In this document: positions 13,276 to 26,840 of the stretch, piece after piece
Numbering within the stretch: the first letter of the stretch is position 1
Layout of the letters: each line of letters opens with the position of its first letter
Assembly (NCBI GenBank): GCA_013398615.1
Contig: VZSR01002420.1
Span: 1,853,624-1,917,623 of the forward strand
From: Brachypodius melanocephalos
Taxonomy: Eukaryota; Chordata; Aves; Passeriformes; Pycnonotidae
Reading direction: 5' to 3'
Length of the DNA: 64,000 nt
Notes under the pieces: model-generated
Seen by the model: only the letters and a program-made list of their open reading frames with translations
Told to the model about the DNA's origin: nothing
Database searches by the model: none
Position numbers and translations under genes: made by a program

Positions 13276-16200
13276 TCATAATTTAACTCATGGCCAAAAT
13301 AAACAATCCAGTTCTGGTGGGGGTGAAAAATAATGTTTGAAGCAGTGTCTCTGCTGGTGCAATGTCTGGAACAGATTAAAACTACTGGACCACTCATGAC
13401 TCAGTAAAATTTATGTTTTGTCATTTCATGGGCTTTTATTAAGTATAGTTGCTAACTAGGACTTATACATAGTTGTATGCAGGTAAGAACAGGATAAGTA
13501 AATCTATGAAGAATATCTGAGAATTAGCATTCCCATATGGAGTCTCATTTTGTATGAGGGCAGTGTGTGTGTTAGTGGTTTACTATGTATTTAACAATGG
13601 AGTTATTCCAGGTGATATGTTCTGAAACCAGGCCTAAAGTAAATAAATGGGAATTCTTTTCCTAGCAGACCAAGTAAATGAAAAAAAATCTAATAAAACC
13701 TGCATGGCTCAGTTTGGTTTAGGAACTCAGCCACTGGGAAGCAGCCCGGAGCCCCAGGCAGTCCAGAGGTGCCCACAGGGGTCAGAAGTGTGCTGTCCCA
13801 CCCCAGCTTCACAGCAGTGCAGTGTTACTGCTCTTCCAGTGGATGCACTTCGGTGGAAAAGTGGTGCAAGGTGGGTGACTCAAACTCAAAATGTAGCTGG
13901 GTACAGCAACCTCTGTATTTCCAGGCAAGCACACAGAAAACCCTGTCTCTGACAGCTACGGACACTGACACGTGCAGGAGATGGTGGGGATGTGCACATG
14001 ACAGATGGGGAGTTACAGCAGAAATTGCTTTTCTCGTGCACCTTTTGGCCTTTTGCCTTCACACATGGAAACCAGGCTATTATTGGCTGATTAACAGTTC
14101 TGCCCTCCCAGCACATATTAAGCATATCAAAGATAACTGATGGAATACTGAGCCATAAATGTTTTCTTGGCATTTGTTTGGCCTATGCTATTTGGAAACA
14201 ATAAAAGCATCTCATATTCATAATGATAATACATATATACCACCACTGATCACACCATCAAGCATTCTCCTTCTATCTTATTGTGCAAAATGTGGAGATA
14301 ACATTAATACGTATTAATAGAATGCAAGTATAATTAATCATAACAGGATGTCTCTGACATATTATCACTGCTGTTGATAAAATATAATTAAAATTGTCTG
14401 GCTGGATTTTCAGTGCAGCTAGAATTGGCATCTCTGTTCCTTCTGTTTCTGTGTGTCTATCTACAGAATGCTACACTTCTAAAAATCTCATGATTTCATG
14501 ATGCTTTTGGAAGAAAACAATGCAGGGCTGCAAGTCCTTTACATTATATGATTAGTGAAAAGCCATACAAAAGAAAGAAGACCACACCCACAAAGATTGA
14601 AGCTACAACTAACTCCAGAGAGGACAGGAATTTTAGGCACCATTCTCTTAAAAGATTATAAAGAAAATGAAATGGATGACACCTGAGACTGTATGCCCAT
14701 GTGATGGGAAAGCACTCATATCCAAGGTTTGCATTATTCAAAGACTGTTGGGCTTTACTAAACAAGAATTCCATTGAAAACTCCATGAATGATGAAGTCA
14801 TAAGAGGACTATTGTTTCAGGCAGCTGAAAATAGTTTGAAAAAAATTTTTTTTTTGAGGAGATGATGAAAGTAAGAATGAGTGTAGCACACATGAGGTGA
14901 CCCAGAAACCATTTTTCATTGTGTTTTCCAAATAAAAAAAGATGAGGTAGGGTCTACTGAAAGTGGGAAGAGGTGGGCTTGGATACAAAGCAAGGGCTTC
15001 TTTGTGCACTGCCACCTCATCACAGGACCTCCCTGCTGCAGGATGCTGAGGATGCAGTAGTTTTCTGTGGGCTCAAGAAGTGCCATGGTGAGCAAATAGA
15101 GGGAAAGCCCTTAGCCTTTCCTACTCCTCCTCTATAGCTCACCTGCTTCAGCAGAATCCTCCAACACATCACCTCAAACAAGCTATGGTAACATGCTGTA
15201 ATGTTCTCACATGGATTCAGGTGCACGTACACAAACAAGGCCCTGTTTGCAACTCCTGCTAATGAGACTGAACTCTGACTGTAGTGTACATACAAAAGTA
15301 GTAATATAAGGCAACACAGCATTTTATTTCATCTGTTTTCCTTTAACAGAATTACTTCCATGTATTCAGATCCACCAGTAGCCAATACTGCATTTTTTTG
15401 TCACAAAAGGGAGAGAAAGCAAGACTATTACGAGGTATTACCATGTTGGTATAACACAGCTGATGAGATATAACCCATTATTGTATTTTGAAGTTTACTT
15501 GCATTTTTAAAGGTCAGCTGCTTTGAGTTACATGATCTGAAGAATGATGTAATGTTGAAGGAATAGAGATAGAGCAGAAAATAATATGACTGCCAACAAC
15601 ATGCTCATCCCATACTTGTAAATAATCTCCCTATGTATTTTTCTGTATTGATAAACGAAAATTGATGCAATGCCTTTTAAAAGCATGTTGGGCCTACCTG
15701 TTTAACCATGTAGCCTGACTCGATTCACTTGGAATGGAGGCAGTTGTACTTGGAGGTTTTATTAATATAAAGATTAATGAATTTGTACAATTTGGACATG
15801 CAAAGCATTTCTATCAGGCACATTCCATTTAGAATAAGCAGTAAACCATATATAAGGGTTGTGTCAAAGTTTACTGAATAGGGCCCTTGGTAGCTAATGT
15901 AACATTTCTCCAACAAATCAAAGGTATTGTTCTATGCTCACATGAATATACAGTAGCCATTACCTTAAATTTAAAACTCACTGTGAGCAGCAAACACACT
16001 GTAGGGATATGAAGGCCATATTGTATCAGTGGAGTCTGCAGAGATTTTCTTCATATGGCTTTGCCTGGTTGAAATATATGTTGCAGTGGAAAGCTAAAGG
16101 GATTACTTTTGAATAGTCATCACAAAGGTTGATTATATTCGTATATCATTTAGCTGGACCCTGCAGGCTATTATTCCATTAGCTGTGCTGGCCCTGCACT

Positions 16201-19200
16201 GTCAAAAAGTTGATCGTATAATGTAAAAAGGGTCCATGCTATGTTAAGGTATGTGGAGTAACTTGAAGCAGTAATCTTTTAAGAGCAGTACAGCTCTGTA
16301 CTTGAAGGTAGATTGCATTTAAAATAAATACCCGCAAAATGGAATAAGTACAATAAACATACCTCTGTTTCCTATTTTTCCTTCTTCGAATAGGCTGTAT
16401 GCAATTTGAGGAAGTTAATTGCACCAGGTAAGGTATTGGCTATGGAGTATTTTTTCACACTCACAGCTGAAGAACTACACCTCAAAATAGCTGTGTCTTT
16501 ACATGAAACCCTCATGGAAACAACATTTCTGGTGAAATAGGTTTGCTGATTATGCTTCCCTTGCACATGCAAACACACACACATTTTCTTTCACTGCTTA
16601 ATAAAATGGATCTTCAGATGGTTCCATTATGTGGATGCCTTAATATTATTTTATGCTAAAACATGGACAGCGCATTAGATTGAAAGCATCTTACTGTTCC
16701 AGGAGGCAGAGCAATCATGGACTATCCCTAGACAGCAAATGCTCCCATTGGGGAAACAATGCCAACAGCACAGGCTAATGAATCACAGCAGTTATTAATC
16801 ATGGCCATTTGGAAAAGCCACACATAATAGAGATGGACTCTCAACATTAGGACAGTTAGAAGATGGGACTGAGAAAAAGACAGAAGATCATCCAATTGCA
16901 TTTTAGAATAAGTTTATGGATGAGTATTTCCTTCAGTACAGTTGTGCTTGTGCTTGCCTCTGTCTTTTGAAGCAGGCAGAGAATGAAACAATTTAGGCAG
17001 CTCAGTTGTCTCAGTTTTCAGATCCTTGAAGGACAATTTGGCAAAAATAAATAAATAATAAACACACACATACAAGACCCTTAGGGCTTAGGGCCTAGTT
17101 GGAAGTGAGACAGTGCTTATTTTATCAGACAAAGTTGTTTAATTTAGATTGTAAAAGCAAGAGTTGGTTCTCTTTCAGTACACCATATATATTATTCAGG
17201 GCAATGAATGAGTCTTTATGAGTACAAATGGGAGCCATTAATGAACTACAGCAAGCACTTGAGCAGGTAGGTTTCTCTGAATAAAGGCTTCACAGACGAG
17301 CAAGTTCATGAATGAGAAGCAGAATTTATTTTATAAGGTCCTGAAGAGCCTACTTAGACTATGGCACTATAAGGAAAGTGCAAGGTTTTTCTGGTTTGGG
17401 TGAGAAAACCTAACAAGAATATGAATTTTTCCCTAATAACTTCCACTGTTTACTTATTTATATTCAACAGTTCTCAGACAAATTAATCCTCCTCTCTCAT
17501 ATAGTTTGGGCATATTCCAAACATTTGTACAACAATGGAAATCTCTCTTGATCTTACATTTTTCAGTTCTGTGCATTGTTATACATTCATCTGTGACATC
17601 TTTTGCAAGAACTTTTTGTTGAATATCAATCTTCCATAACAACTCTATCAGGCCAAATTGTTGACTGTAGACAGAAAACCAGGGATTTTTCTCGAGGCCA
17701 AAATATGACACTGTGTCTTTTGTGCATCTGGAAGTCAGCGATCGCAAAAATTCTACACAAATATTGGCAACGCAGAAAAATCAGCTTTGGAAAACAATCA
17801 TCAAGAAGATCACTTCCAACATGAAGAAACCTAAACAAAATCATTGCCAGTTTTTAGCTTGTTGTTTTACCTTTACTGTCAATAAATTCTACATTAAATC
17901 CAACCTATTAGCTTAAAATTTCAGTACAGCATCTTGTCTCTGGCTCTACTCTGTATTTGACATTCAGTGTTTTGAAACATTCTCAGACAAAAGCAATTTT
18001 CCAGGAACACAAAGCAGGTGAGCATCTGCCCAGCTGGTTAATCAAAGTTTCCACAGTGCAAAGTAGAATTCCCAAAAGGCCCAGAGAAGGGTTTCTTTTC
18101 TTTCAGCCCCCATCCAGATGCAGAATGATTACAACTGGAACCTACTTGCTGTCTCCTAAAGACAGGACAAGTCCCGGGGGGACCTGCTGGGAAAGCAAAC
18201 TTCTGAGCAAACGGTATCTGCTTACTCTTATGGTAGAAGCCAAACTCACTCTAGGCTACCCTGAGGATCTGGTGAGGAGAGAACACTCAAGGAGTAGAAA
18301 AACACTTCTATTACCTCTACCTCTGCCGACATGAGCTATCACTAAAGACTGAGCCTGAAATCTACTCAGAAATCCTTATGAAAGGAAACTCTTACCTTGC
18401 TCACAGAAGTGTCATTTTATTGTCTCAAAGAATGTCTACCAGTATTTTTAGAGGCATTCCTATAGACTTTTACAGAAGTGTCTATCTCAATGATATATGC
18501 ACCAAAGTTTTAACACACATCTTTGGAGTTATGAATGAAATCTACTCTCATTGCAAAGGGCAAAGAAGCAGTAAGTGGTCTGATGTTTCTGACAACATAT
18601 TGATCATAACATAAGCAGCATATTTGTTCCTAATTTGTGTGCAGAATTATCATGGCTACTTCAATTTTAAAAAAAGATAAAGCCAGGTATATTGGGTGCT
18701 CAGTAAATAAATAAAGTACAGTAGCTGTGAAAACAGATTTCAGACACAGTGACAATTCTGACAGCAATTCATAACAAAGCCACTACACTGAAAATTTCTT
18801 GCTGTCTTCCCCCAATTCACTACAGTCCTTGTACTGTAAATTTAAATACTCTGCTGGAGAATCTAGTTTTTGCATTTACTGGGCAACTTTTGTGTATGAC
18901 TACACATAAAACCTTGTCCTTTTTCTTTTACTCAGATATAGTGCATTTGTTAAGTACTTGGTATAAAGGTACAATTAAAACCTGCAAGACAGTATAGCAG
19001 GACAGTTCATACCTGCCTTTTGTGAATTCCATTGAGAAAAAACACTGAGCAGAGGAGCTGCTCACTGGCAATGTGTAATATTTATTTCTGAATATGCAGC
19101 TTGATGTGTCTTCAAAGGACCTGACTGTCACAGAGTGGTTAGCACCCCTTTCCCTGAAATTCAGGTTCCTTAAAGGTGTCCCCAGGGGAGGAAAGCTGGG

Positions 19201-22200
19201 AAACACAGATTACTGAAACATGGCCTCTTGCTTAACTGTATGCCATCATCATACTGAGGTTAAAATGCAGTATCAGACTGCTCTGACTCAAAATACCTCT
19301 GATTTTAGTTCTTTTAGCTTTATCTCTGTAGATAGGAGCATCCTGTGTAATTTTGTTGAGAGTTTCTTGTTCTGCAGCTCTCATTCTTTATGTTCTGGTT
19401 TGGCTCTGCTGTTTTCTGGCCTCTAAAAGTTTACCTGCTCTTCTATAATGATATTTGTAAGAGCATTTTTTCATGGCTGATACTTTCAGCATCTCCAATG
19501 ATGACTCTGCCTAGTGCCTTGCAAACCATTTGTCATCTGAAGTCTCTATAATGCAGGGTTTGTTTTTTTTTTTGCCTGGAAAACTGTCTTCCAAGAGCTT
19601 AGCCAAAAGGATCATCTGAGTACAGAGGCAGAAGCCAGTGAAGCAGAGAAATCCCAGCAAGGCATCTGCTACAAAGGAAACAGGAATGCCATGGAGATTT
19701 TTTTCTCCTTACCTGACTTTAGCTTTACATCTTCTAAGGGACCTCAGGCATGAGAGCATGCTCTCTGACTCAGGAGATGTAGGGAAATGTCTTGAAGATG
19801 ATGTTGTTTAAAAAGAAGGTATGCAATCCCTCACAGAAGTATCAATTTTCTTGTGACTGAGCTTGTCTGGGGAGAACAATGCTTCCCTCTAAGACTGAAG
19901 CAAAGTGCTCCTACTTATCTTTTAAAAATAATCAACAAAAACAGCTGCTGGAAAGAAAGGTCCTGGTTTATTCAGGGTCCTTGCAGTGACATGTGCTGAC
20001 ACTGGTGTGCTATGGGACACACCTCTCCCATGGGCACTTGGGAGAATCCTCTTTGTCTCAGCTGTTGTTGCTGATTTTACCAACAGACCGAGAACACAGA
20101 ATCAGAGATCAGATCTAATTTGCTTCACCAGGCTTTGGGAACAGTACTTTTGCTGGCCACAGCAACACAGGGTGTTTAGTTTCTCTCTCCTAGATTTTGA
20201 TTTTATGGCCATGTTCTTCCAGACAACGTGTGACAACTTGAAAGGCCACTGCTTGTCTTTACAGATAAGTAGAGAGCTCCAGCTTTCACGGCAGTCACCC
20301 ACTTCTTTTGATGAGAAATAGATTCGCATGAAAAAAAGATTACACTGAAAAATGGAAACGGATTTTCTGTTTTATTAGCAGTAGCACAAGACTTGTGAGC
20401 TACTTTAGAAAGTTATAGAACTACAGAGACTTTTAAGAAAAAGCCAGCAGAAGCTAGAATTTAAAAATAAATGCTCTGGCTAGTCTGGGCCCAAATCTCA
20501 AGTGATGCAGCCAATGCAGCTTCACTGAAGTTAGCATGGTTATGTCAGCTTTGCCAAATTGCTTCAAAACAGATCTTTTTAGAAAACATTTGACTTCAGA
20601 ATTTTAAAATTCACTTTGAATTATGCCACACCAGTCACACTGTTTTGCTGTAGGAACAGCAGATACCAGAAGCATCAGCTGGCAAGTAGAATGAAGTAAA
20701 AGATGCCACCCTGCCACTCCACTCCTTGACCACTGTGACGAGAGTCACCAGCAGGTACTCCTGTGTGGCAGACACTCACAGAGCTGAGGGGAGGCATGGA
20801 CTTCTAGGTGCAAGGGAAGGAGAGCAGCAATGGGTGACCTGGCTTCTTTTGGATTTTTTCCACAACCACAATGCAAGGGGAGAAAAGGAAACAGTGTTAT
20901 TTAGGTGTTGCTGCTCAGTTCTGTCCCTCACAAAGGGAGACGCCAGCTACTGCTGGCTTGAAATGCTTTCCTAAGACGAGAGAAATCATGCAAAGCCACC
21001 AGCTGAGAAATAAGGAAGGAATTTTTCCCCAGGGCACAAGTCTGATAAGGATTCTGGCAGATTTTTTTTTTTTTTAAATAAACTGTTCCCACAATTGAGG
21101 AAATCTGTTATAAAATTATCTTAGGTTTGAAAAATCTCACAATTTCCCCAAATTCACAAAGTGAATGGAGAACTTGAGATGACTTCAGGTGTCTGAATCT
21201 ATCACAGACCACGGGACCCCCTTGACTTGGCCATCATACCCCTTCATGGGAGGATGCGAGAGTCTCTTTGGAAGCTGGATAAATTCCAAGCACTAGGTAG
21301 AAAACTCTGGGTACCAGTAATTTGATAATTTAACAGCAGTCTGTACTCAGATGAATGTTTGATGCTTTGACACCAGGTCTTCCTAATAAAAACAGAAACT
21401 GGCTTAAAATCCATGCTGGGATCTGTATATTTTGATCAAATCACAGTCCTACCTCATAGCAAAGCTCACAAGGTGTACTAGACAAAATGCATTGCTATAA
21501 ATTGGAATAAGACAGCCCTGCTTGGAGGTTTCAGAGTCTCCAGGTCACAGGCAAGCCTGCCAGGCATGGCAGTAGGTAATAGCCCTGGGAAGGCTCACTT
21601 GCCCCACTGCAAGTCTCCCTGGTGGACTGTTTGCTGTGGCTCTATTTAATTCTTAATCTTTGCATCTCTTGTTTAATTCCTAGCTGCTTTAGAGACCTGT
21701 TGTAACACAGCAGTTTAAAAAAAAAAAAAAATTCACTGCCAGGCCTCCCCAAAGAGCACTAACTTGACACGTAGGCCATGACAGCTGGGCTTGGACTACT
21801 AAGAAATCTAATCCAGGGTTTCCATCATCTCAGTTGTTGCCTTTCTTTCATTACAGTTTGACTCAGCCCCTAATGGATTCAGCTTTATAAAGTCAGAAAA
21901 AGAGGAAAAGAAAGCAATTTATTCATGTTTCACTAGAGCTCACAGAAGGCATGAATTTTCTCTAAAAATGCAAATTATTTTGTGCCACACAAGTGAGACT
22001 GGGCAGCTAAAGCTCTTAGAGGAAGGGTCTTTCCCAGGGCTAATGTTTTTATACCCAGTGATTGAATAAATCGATCCCTTTTTTATCACATCTCTTCTGC
22101 TCTCCTTTTTCTTCAGAAGAATGTAACCAAAGGTACCAAAGCACCCTTTTTAATTCTAAGAAAACTGATTATGCGTGTTAATTTCGTTTTTAATCCCAGA

Positions 22201-25200
22201 CATATCAAAATAAACACCATAGACATGCCTGGCAGAAATCAATATCTCTTAAGCATCAAGTTAGTAAAAACAAGGATTTAGTAAGAATCCAAGATGTAAA
22301 AGACTAATGTACAAACTAAGCCCTTATTTATGTAATGCGCCGTTATACAAGCTCAATATAAACCTGAAAGAAACTATTTCAGAAGAGCAGAAATGGTTTA
22401 CTTGCGTTGCATCAAAAATGACCCCATAAGACCCCCTTTACGGAGCTAGCCCAGATATTTAATGTGAACATATGTTTTTAAAGGATTTCTTGTCTTATGT
22501 CCAGTCATTCTTGTTAATTCATGGGACAGCATACTGCAGATGTGCTTTTTTCTATGTTACATAAAGCAAAAATTACATTTAACAAGTGCAAGGTTGGTCA
22601 TAAAAAATAAATAAAAATAGACTCTTAAAAGCTGGGAAATCACAAAGTGAAGCTATCAGTCATTCTTATTGAGAAGGGTGAGGACAATGTGAAATAAAAC
22701 TTGCACATCTATGGAGAGACATTCCTAATATGCCAGCACATGCCTGTTATTTCCCATTCTCTATATGTTGCTTTCATTGGCTCAATATTTCTTCCTTTAG
22801 GGTAAACTGCAGTGCACATTTGCTCTAGATTCCCTTTCTAGTCATTGACTTCAATTTTAATAGTAATTAAATTAAACATTTTGAACCTATCTGCGAGTTT
22901 GTTTACTTGAAAGAAGAGAGAAGTCAACGTTAGTTTTCGTGTGTTCTACTTCTGGGTAAGAACTTAAAACTGCAGGTTTTTTTGTTATTTGTTAATATAA
23001 TTGTTTAATATGCTAATAAAATAACTTTCCAATTACTTTTCAAATACTAATCCAAATCTAAGTATTAATTTGTGCACCTTATCCATATGCAAACTAATCA
23101 GACCATTGTGATGAGTATTTAGTTCTGTATGGTTTTACACCTTCCTAAATGCAGAAGTGAAAAGCAATACCACTTCAAAAAAAGGAATATTCTCTTCTCC
23201 TTTTTTGCTGATGCTAAAGATGTCAATCTTACATCCATTATTTGTACTATTCTTTCAAGAGTTGGTGTAAGATGGCATTCAGAAAGAGGAATCACTCTGT
23301 CTTCTAGGACATTGTTAATTTAGAGATTGCTAAGCTCACCTATATCAAAAGGATAGACATCTCAAATACAAATTTCCTTTATATATTTACATTCAAATTA
23401 TTATTTGTAATGGTAAAGTAGCTTCACAATTAACAACTATGTGAAAAGGCAAGTTGAGTATGAAATTTGTTTTCTGATTTTATAGGAACAACATGTCACA
23501 GATAGAAACAGTTACAACTCAGCTCCCCACGAGCTTTCAAGTAATGCTTCAACAAAACAAAGTATTTTTTATAACTTCATCTGAAGTTTAATCTCACACA
23601 CAAATGATTTACAATTCAATAAAGACAACAGCTACCGACATCTTAAAAGTAGTTTTAGTAGAGAAGTTTAAATTATGAAAAAAGAGATTTATTTTGAAGA
23701 ATTCTGGATCTGTTAATGGACAATTAAATTTAGTAAGACAAGGCTAATTAAGGATTTTGTATATAATAGATGTGCTAAGGACATACCCATTCAACAAAAG
23801 TAAGTGTAAACAAACAACCTAATATAAGCCAAACTATTGCTTCAGGTCTGGACTAAATCCTGACTTTGTAAAACTTCCCAAGTCATTTTATTAACCACGG
23901 GGTATAATAGCAATCAAAGTTTACATTTACACCTATGTACTTTTATGTATTTTTTTATAAATATAGGTCTTACAGAAAGTAAACAGAAATAACAGTAGTC
24001 TTAGGACACTGAAATAAAGGGTTAAAAGTTAAGCTGTTGAGAAAAGACATGAATTTTTTGTATTTTTTTTTCCCAGGCATTTAAATAAATCATGACATCT
24101 TAATTCAAGCATACATCATACACTTGTGAGAAAATATGACTTGGCAAAAATGTAATATGCCAGCTTTGAAGCTAATTTTGAAAAGCTCACACAGGATATC
24201 ACAGAGCACACACTACATCTGAAATTTGCAAAACAAGCCAGCAGCCGTAGAACCTTTCAGGACTCCTGCACAACCTGAAGACCTGGCAAAAATGAGTCAC
24301 AAAGGATCACAAACTGAATTTTTTTGGTTCTCTTAAATCCCTGCCCCTACTTTGAGGGCTACTAGGTAAAACTTCCAGAAGACACAACTCTTTCCTTCTT
24401 TCAGTGCTGGTGCTTTCTATTGTTTCACTACATTTATGCATTCCAAACTATTTCTCTCTCTCCCTTTCTCTCAAGTACCCAAAGCCTTCCAGGACACTTT
24501 CACTGAACTATTCCCTGCATTTGTTTCCCCAAACAGGTTTGAATGTTCTTCCAATATCTAAGGCAGTGGCATTTGCCTGATTCTGCAGACAAGTTAAAGC
24601 AATATCCTTGAATAAGCCTCTTTTTCTACTCCCATTTCAATCAGGATGTTATCTCTAAATTCAAATAATGGCACTTAGCTATCAAATCAAACTCCATCTC
24701 TGATCATTTGACCAGTGCTGTGAGGAGAGAAAAAGGAGTGAAGCCCCTATCAGGGAAGTATTGCAGGGAAAAGATAAAAGAAAACCCTGAAGACAGCAAA
24801 AGTGTGAAAAGATGACAAAGGAAAAAAGAATGGATATGGTCATTAACAATACAGATTTTTTTTCCCAAAAACTAATGAACAAGACAATACAGGGAAAACC
24901 AGTAAGTGACTAGAAGTTTGGTAACCACATGATGTTGTATTCTGACACTGATGACTGGGGAAGGTCCCCCTGAACTTTGAAATTGCAAGAAGGAAGGTAC
25001 AGATGTCTCTAATACACAGCTCTCAATTAAAAGCAGAATCAGGCCTCTGTAGGTTGATGTGCCTGTCAGAAATTCCCCTGGATAGCCCAGGAGGATGAAG
25101 CTGATTCACAACCCCTCTGTATCCTGCTCATTTGCCACTGACACAGAAACCTGCTCTCTGCTACACCCCAGAAACACCAACTTGACCCCCTCACTGCACC

Positions 25201-25849
25201 TATGAACAGCTGACGACTCCCTGGCTTTAAAGTGAACTCTAATGTGAACTTTCATGGTGCCAAGATATCGGAGAGAATTTTCTAAAATACAGCAGCTCGA
25301 AGTTTTCAGGGTATGGGCATAAAAGTACAGCTAAACCAAGTGCTTTATTTTATGATGACCACACAAAAATAACAGAGCACTGATATCAGGTATCACATCT
25401 CCACAGATTGCATTGTTTTCCTATTTCTATTTGTGTCCCTAAGGATGAAACGGGGAAAAAGCACAATTACATATTTCTTTTTTCCCCAGAAAAACAAGTA
25501 CACACACAAAAAAGTTGAACAAGAGATCAAGGAATAAAAGATAACAGAAGAAAAGAGAAACGTATTCTTGGGATGGTGATCAGTAAGGCAGACCTCCAGC
25601 AGAGATCAGCATTTTTATTTTCTAGATAACAGAGGAACAGTCCCAAACTGAAACACTGTTAGAGTAGGATTAGAACAAGCTGAGAAATCAATCAGGCAAG
25701 AAAGCAGTATTTGCTCAAGAGGTTTAAAGGACATGTATAAAGGTATTGCTCAAATCAGCCTCAGTACAAGAATGACATGAAGTGCTAAACAAGACATTAA
25801 TTAAAACCAAGAATGTGCCATGGGAGGAGAGACCAGCAAAAATCTGACT
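13276..25849. other. Long AT-rich non-coding stretch
   Basis: No exon, RNA gene or nameable repeat was found over 12.5 kb. Local items noted are a perfect 16-bp palindrome at 14303-14318 and a mixed-composition block at about 22310-22480, both described in the findings. Two overlapping minus-strand ORFs at 17454-17844 were examined and not accepted as a gene. Confidence 0.55.
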
Positions 25850-26840
25850 TTCATACCAGGCAAATTAGCTACAACTGTAATAAATGATATAATCATGAGT
25901 AAGTAAATTAAAATGTTATAACGAGGAAAAGAAATCAAGATCGCTTTTGCAGAGGTCTCCTGAGGTTATTTTCTTTTGAGGAATACAAGAGATCTGGATG
26001 ACTACTACCTGGTTGATTGGATTCTCAGAATGCCTCAGATATCTACCCTGGATTAACAACTAGTTAAAGGTACAAAATAAAGATAAGAATTGATGGATTG
26101 CTTTTCATTCTGAAGAAATATCAGTAGTGAATTCAACAGGGATCTAAGGCAGAATTTGTACTGTAAACATTTTAAAAAATCCCAACAACAACTCAAAATG
26201 TTAGTGAACAGCAAAGTGACAGAATCTACTGCTGACAAAAAAAAATTACACTGGGTGATCAAAATCAAAATTTTAAAGAACTTCAAGAAGAGTTTATGAC
26301 TGGGCAATAAAGTGTCAGATAAAATTCAGCGTTGATAAATGCAAATTGATGCACGTATGTAAAATGTCTTTTATGAACAGGGAGCCTGGAAGCTTCAGCT
26401 TGATAGAAAGATGACTGATAGCAGGACATAAAGAGATGTATCTATTTCATGAGTGCCATGAAGAAAAACAGTGAGAAATGACAACTTACTTCTTACAGAG
26501 CAAAAGTCACAACTGAAGCTGCAAAACCACGGGCTAAGGGCAGATCCAAGGAAGCTGCATTTTAGCTGCCCAATTCAATGGGGTGCCTTGGCTGCCAGAT
26601 ATGTAACAGAAATGCACTGGAGAAGTTCATGGACAAAACCAGGAAAGCCTATTAAATATAATGGGATCTAGATTCAATTTCTTCAAGAAGTCCCCAATTT
26701 GTTGCTGAAGATATGGACAGAATATCTCATAGAAGTCTTCCTTCCAAATTTCTTGTTTTTATATTTTTCCCTAATCTATTAGCCACTGCTGGACAGACAT
26801 CAGGCCAAACAGGTCTTTGATCCAGCTTATTACAGTCTTT
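25850..26840 (+). mobile_element. Ancient CR1-type LINE relic, plus orientation, about 1 kb
   Basis: Several degraded CR1 landmarks occur in the right order. Near 25895 there is 'atcatgagtaagtaaatt'. Near 26210 there is 'agcaaagtgacagaatctac' plus 'tgctgac', the decayed reverse-transcriptase segment. At 26297 there is 'tatgactgggcaataaagtg', then 'gttgataaatgcaaattgat'. Near 26618 there is 'gaagttcatggacaaaacca', then 'gcctattaaatataatggga'. Near 26783 there is 'gccactgctggacagacatc'. This is the layout of the 3' half of an old sauropsid CR1. Reading frames are broken, so it is a dead relic. Borders are approximate, and there are gaps where no match is visible. Confidence 0.68.

Noticed and set aside
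17454..17844. Two overlapping minus-strand ORFs that read somewhat protein-like
   Set aside because: They lie in two frames of the same strand, with no recognisable family and no splice sites. They could be an old decayed element, but I cannot support a call.
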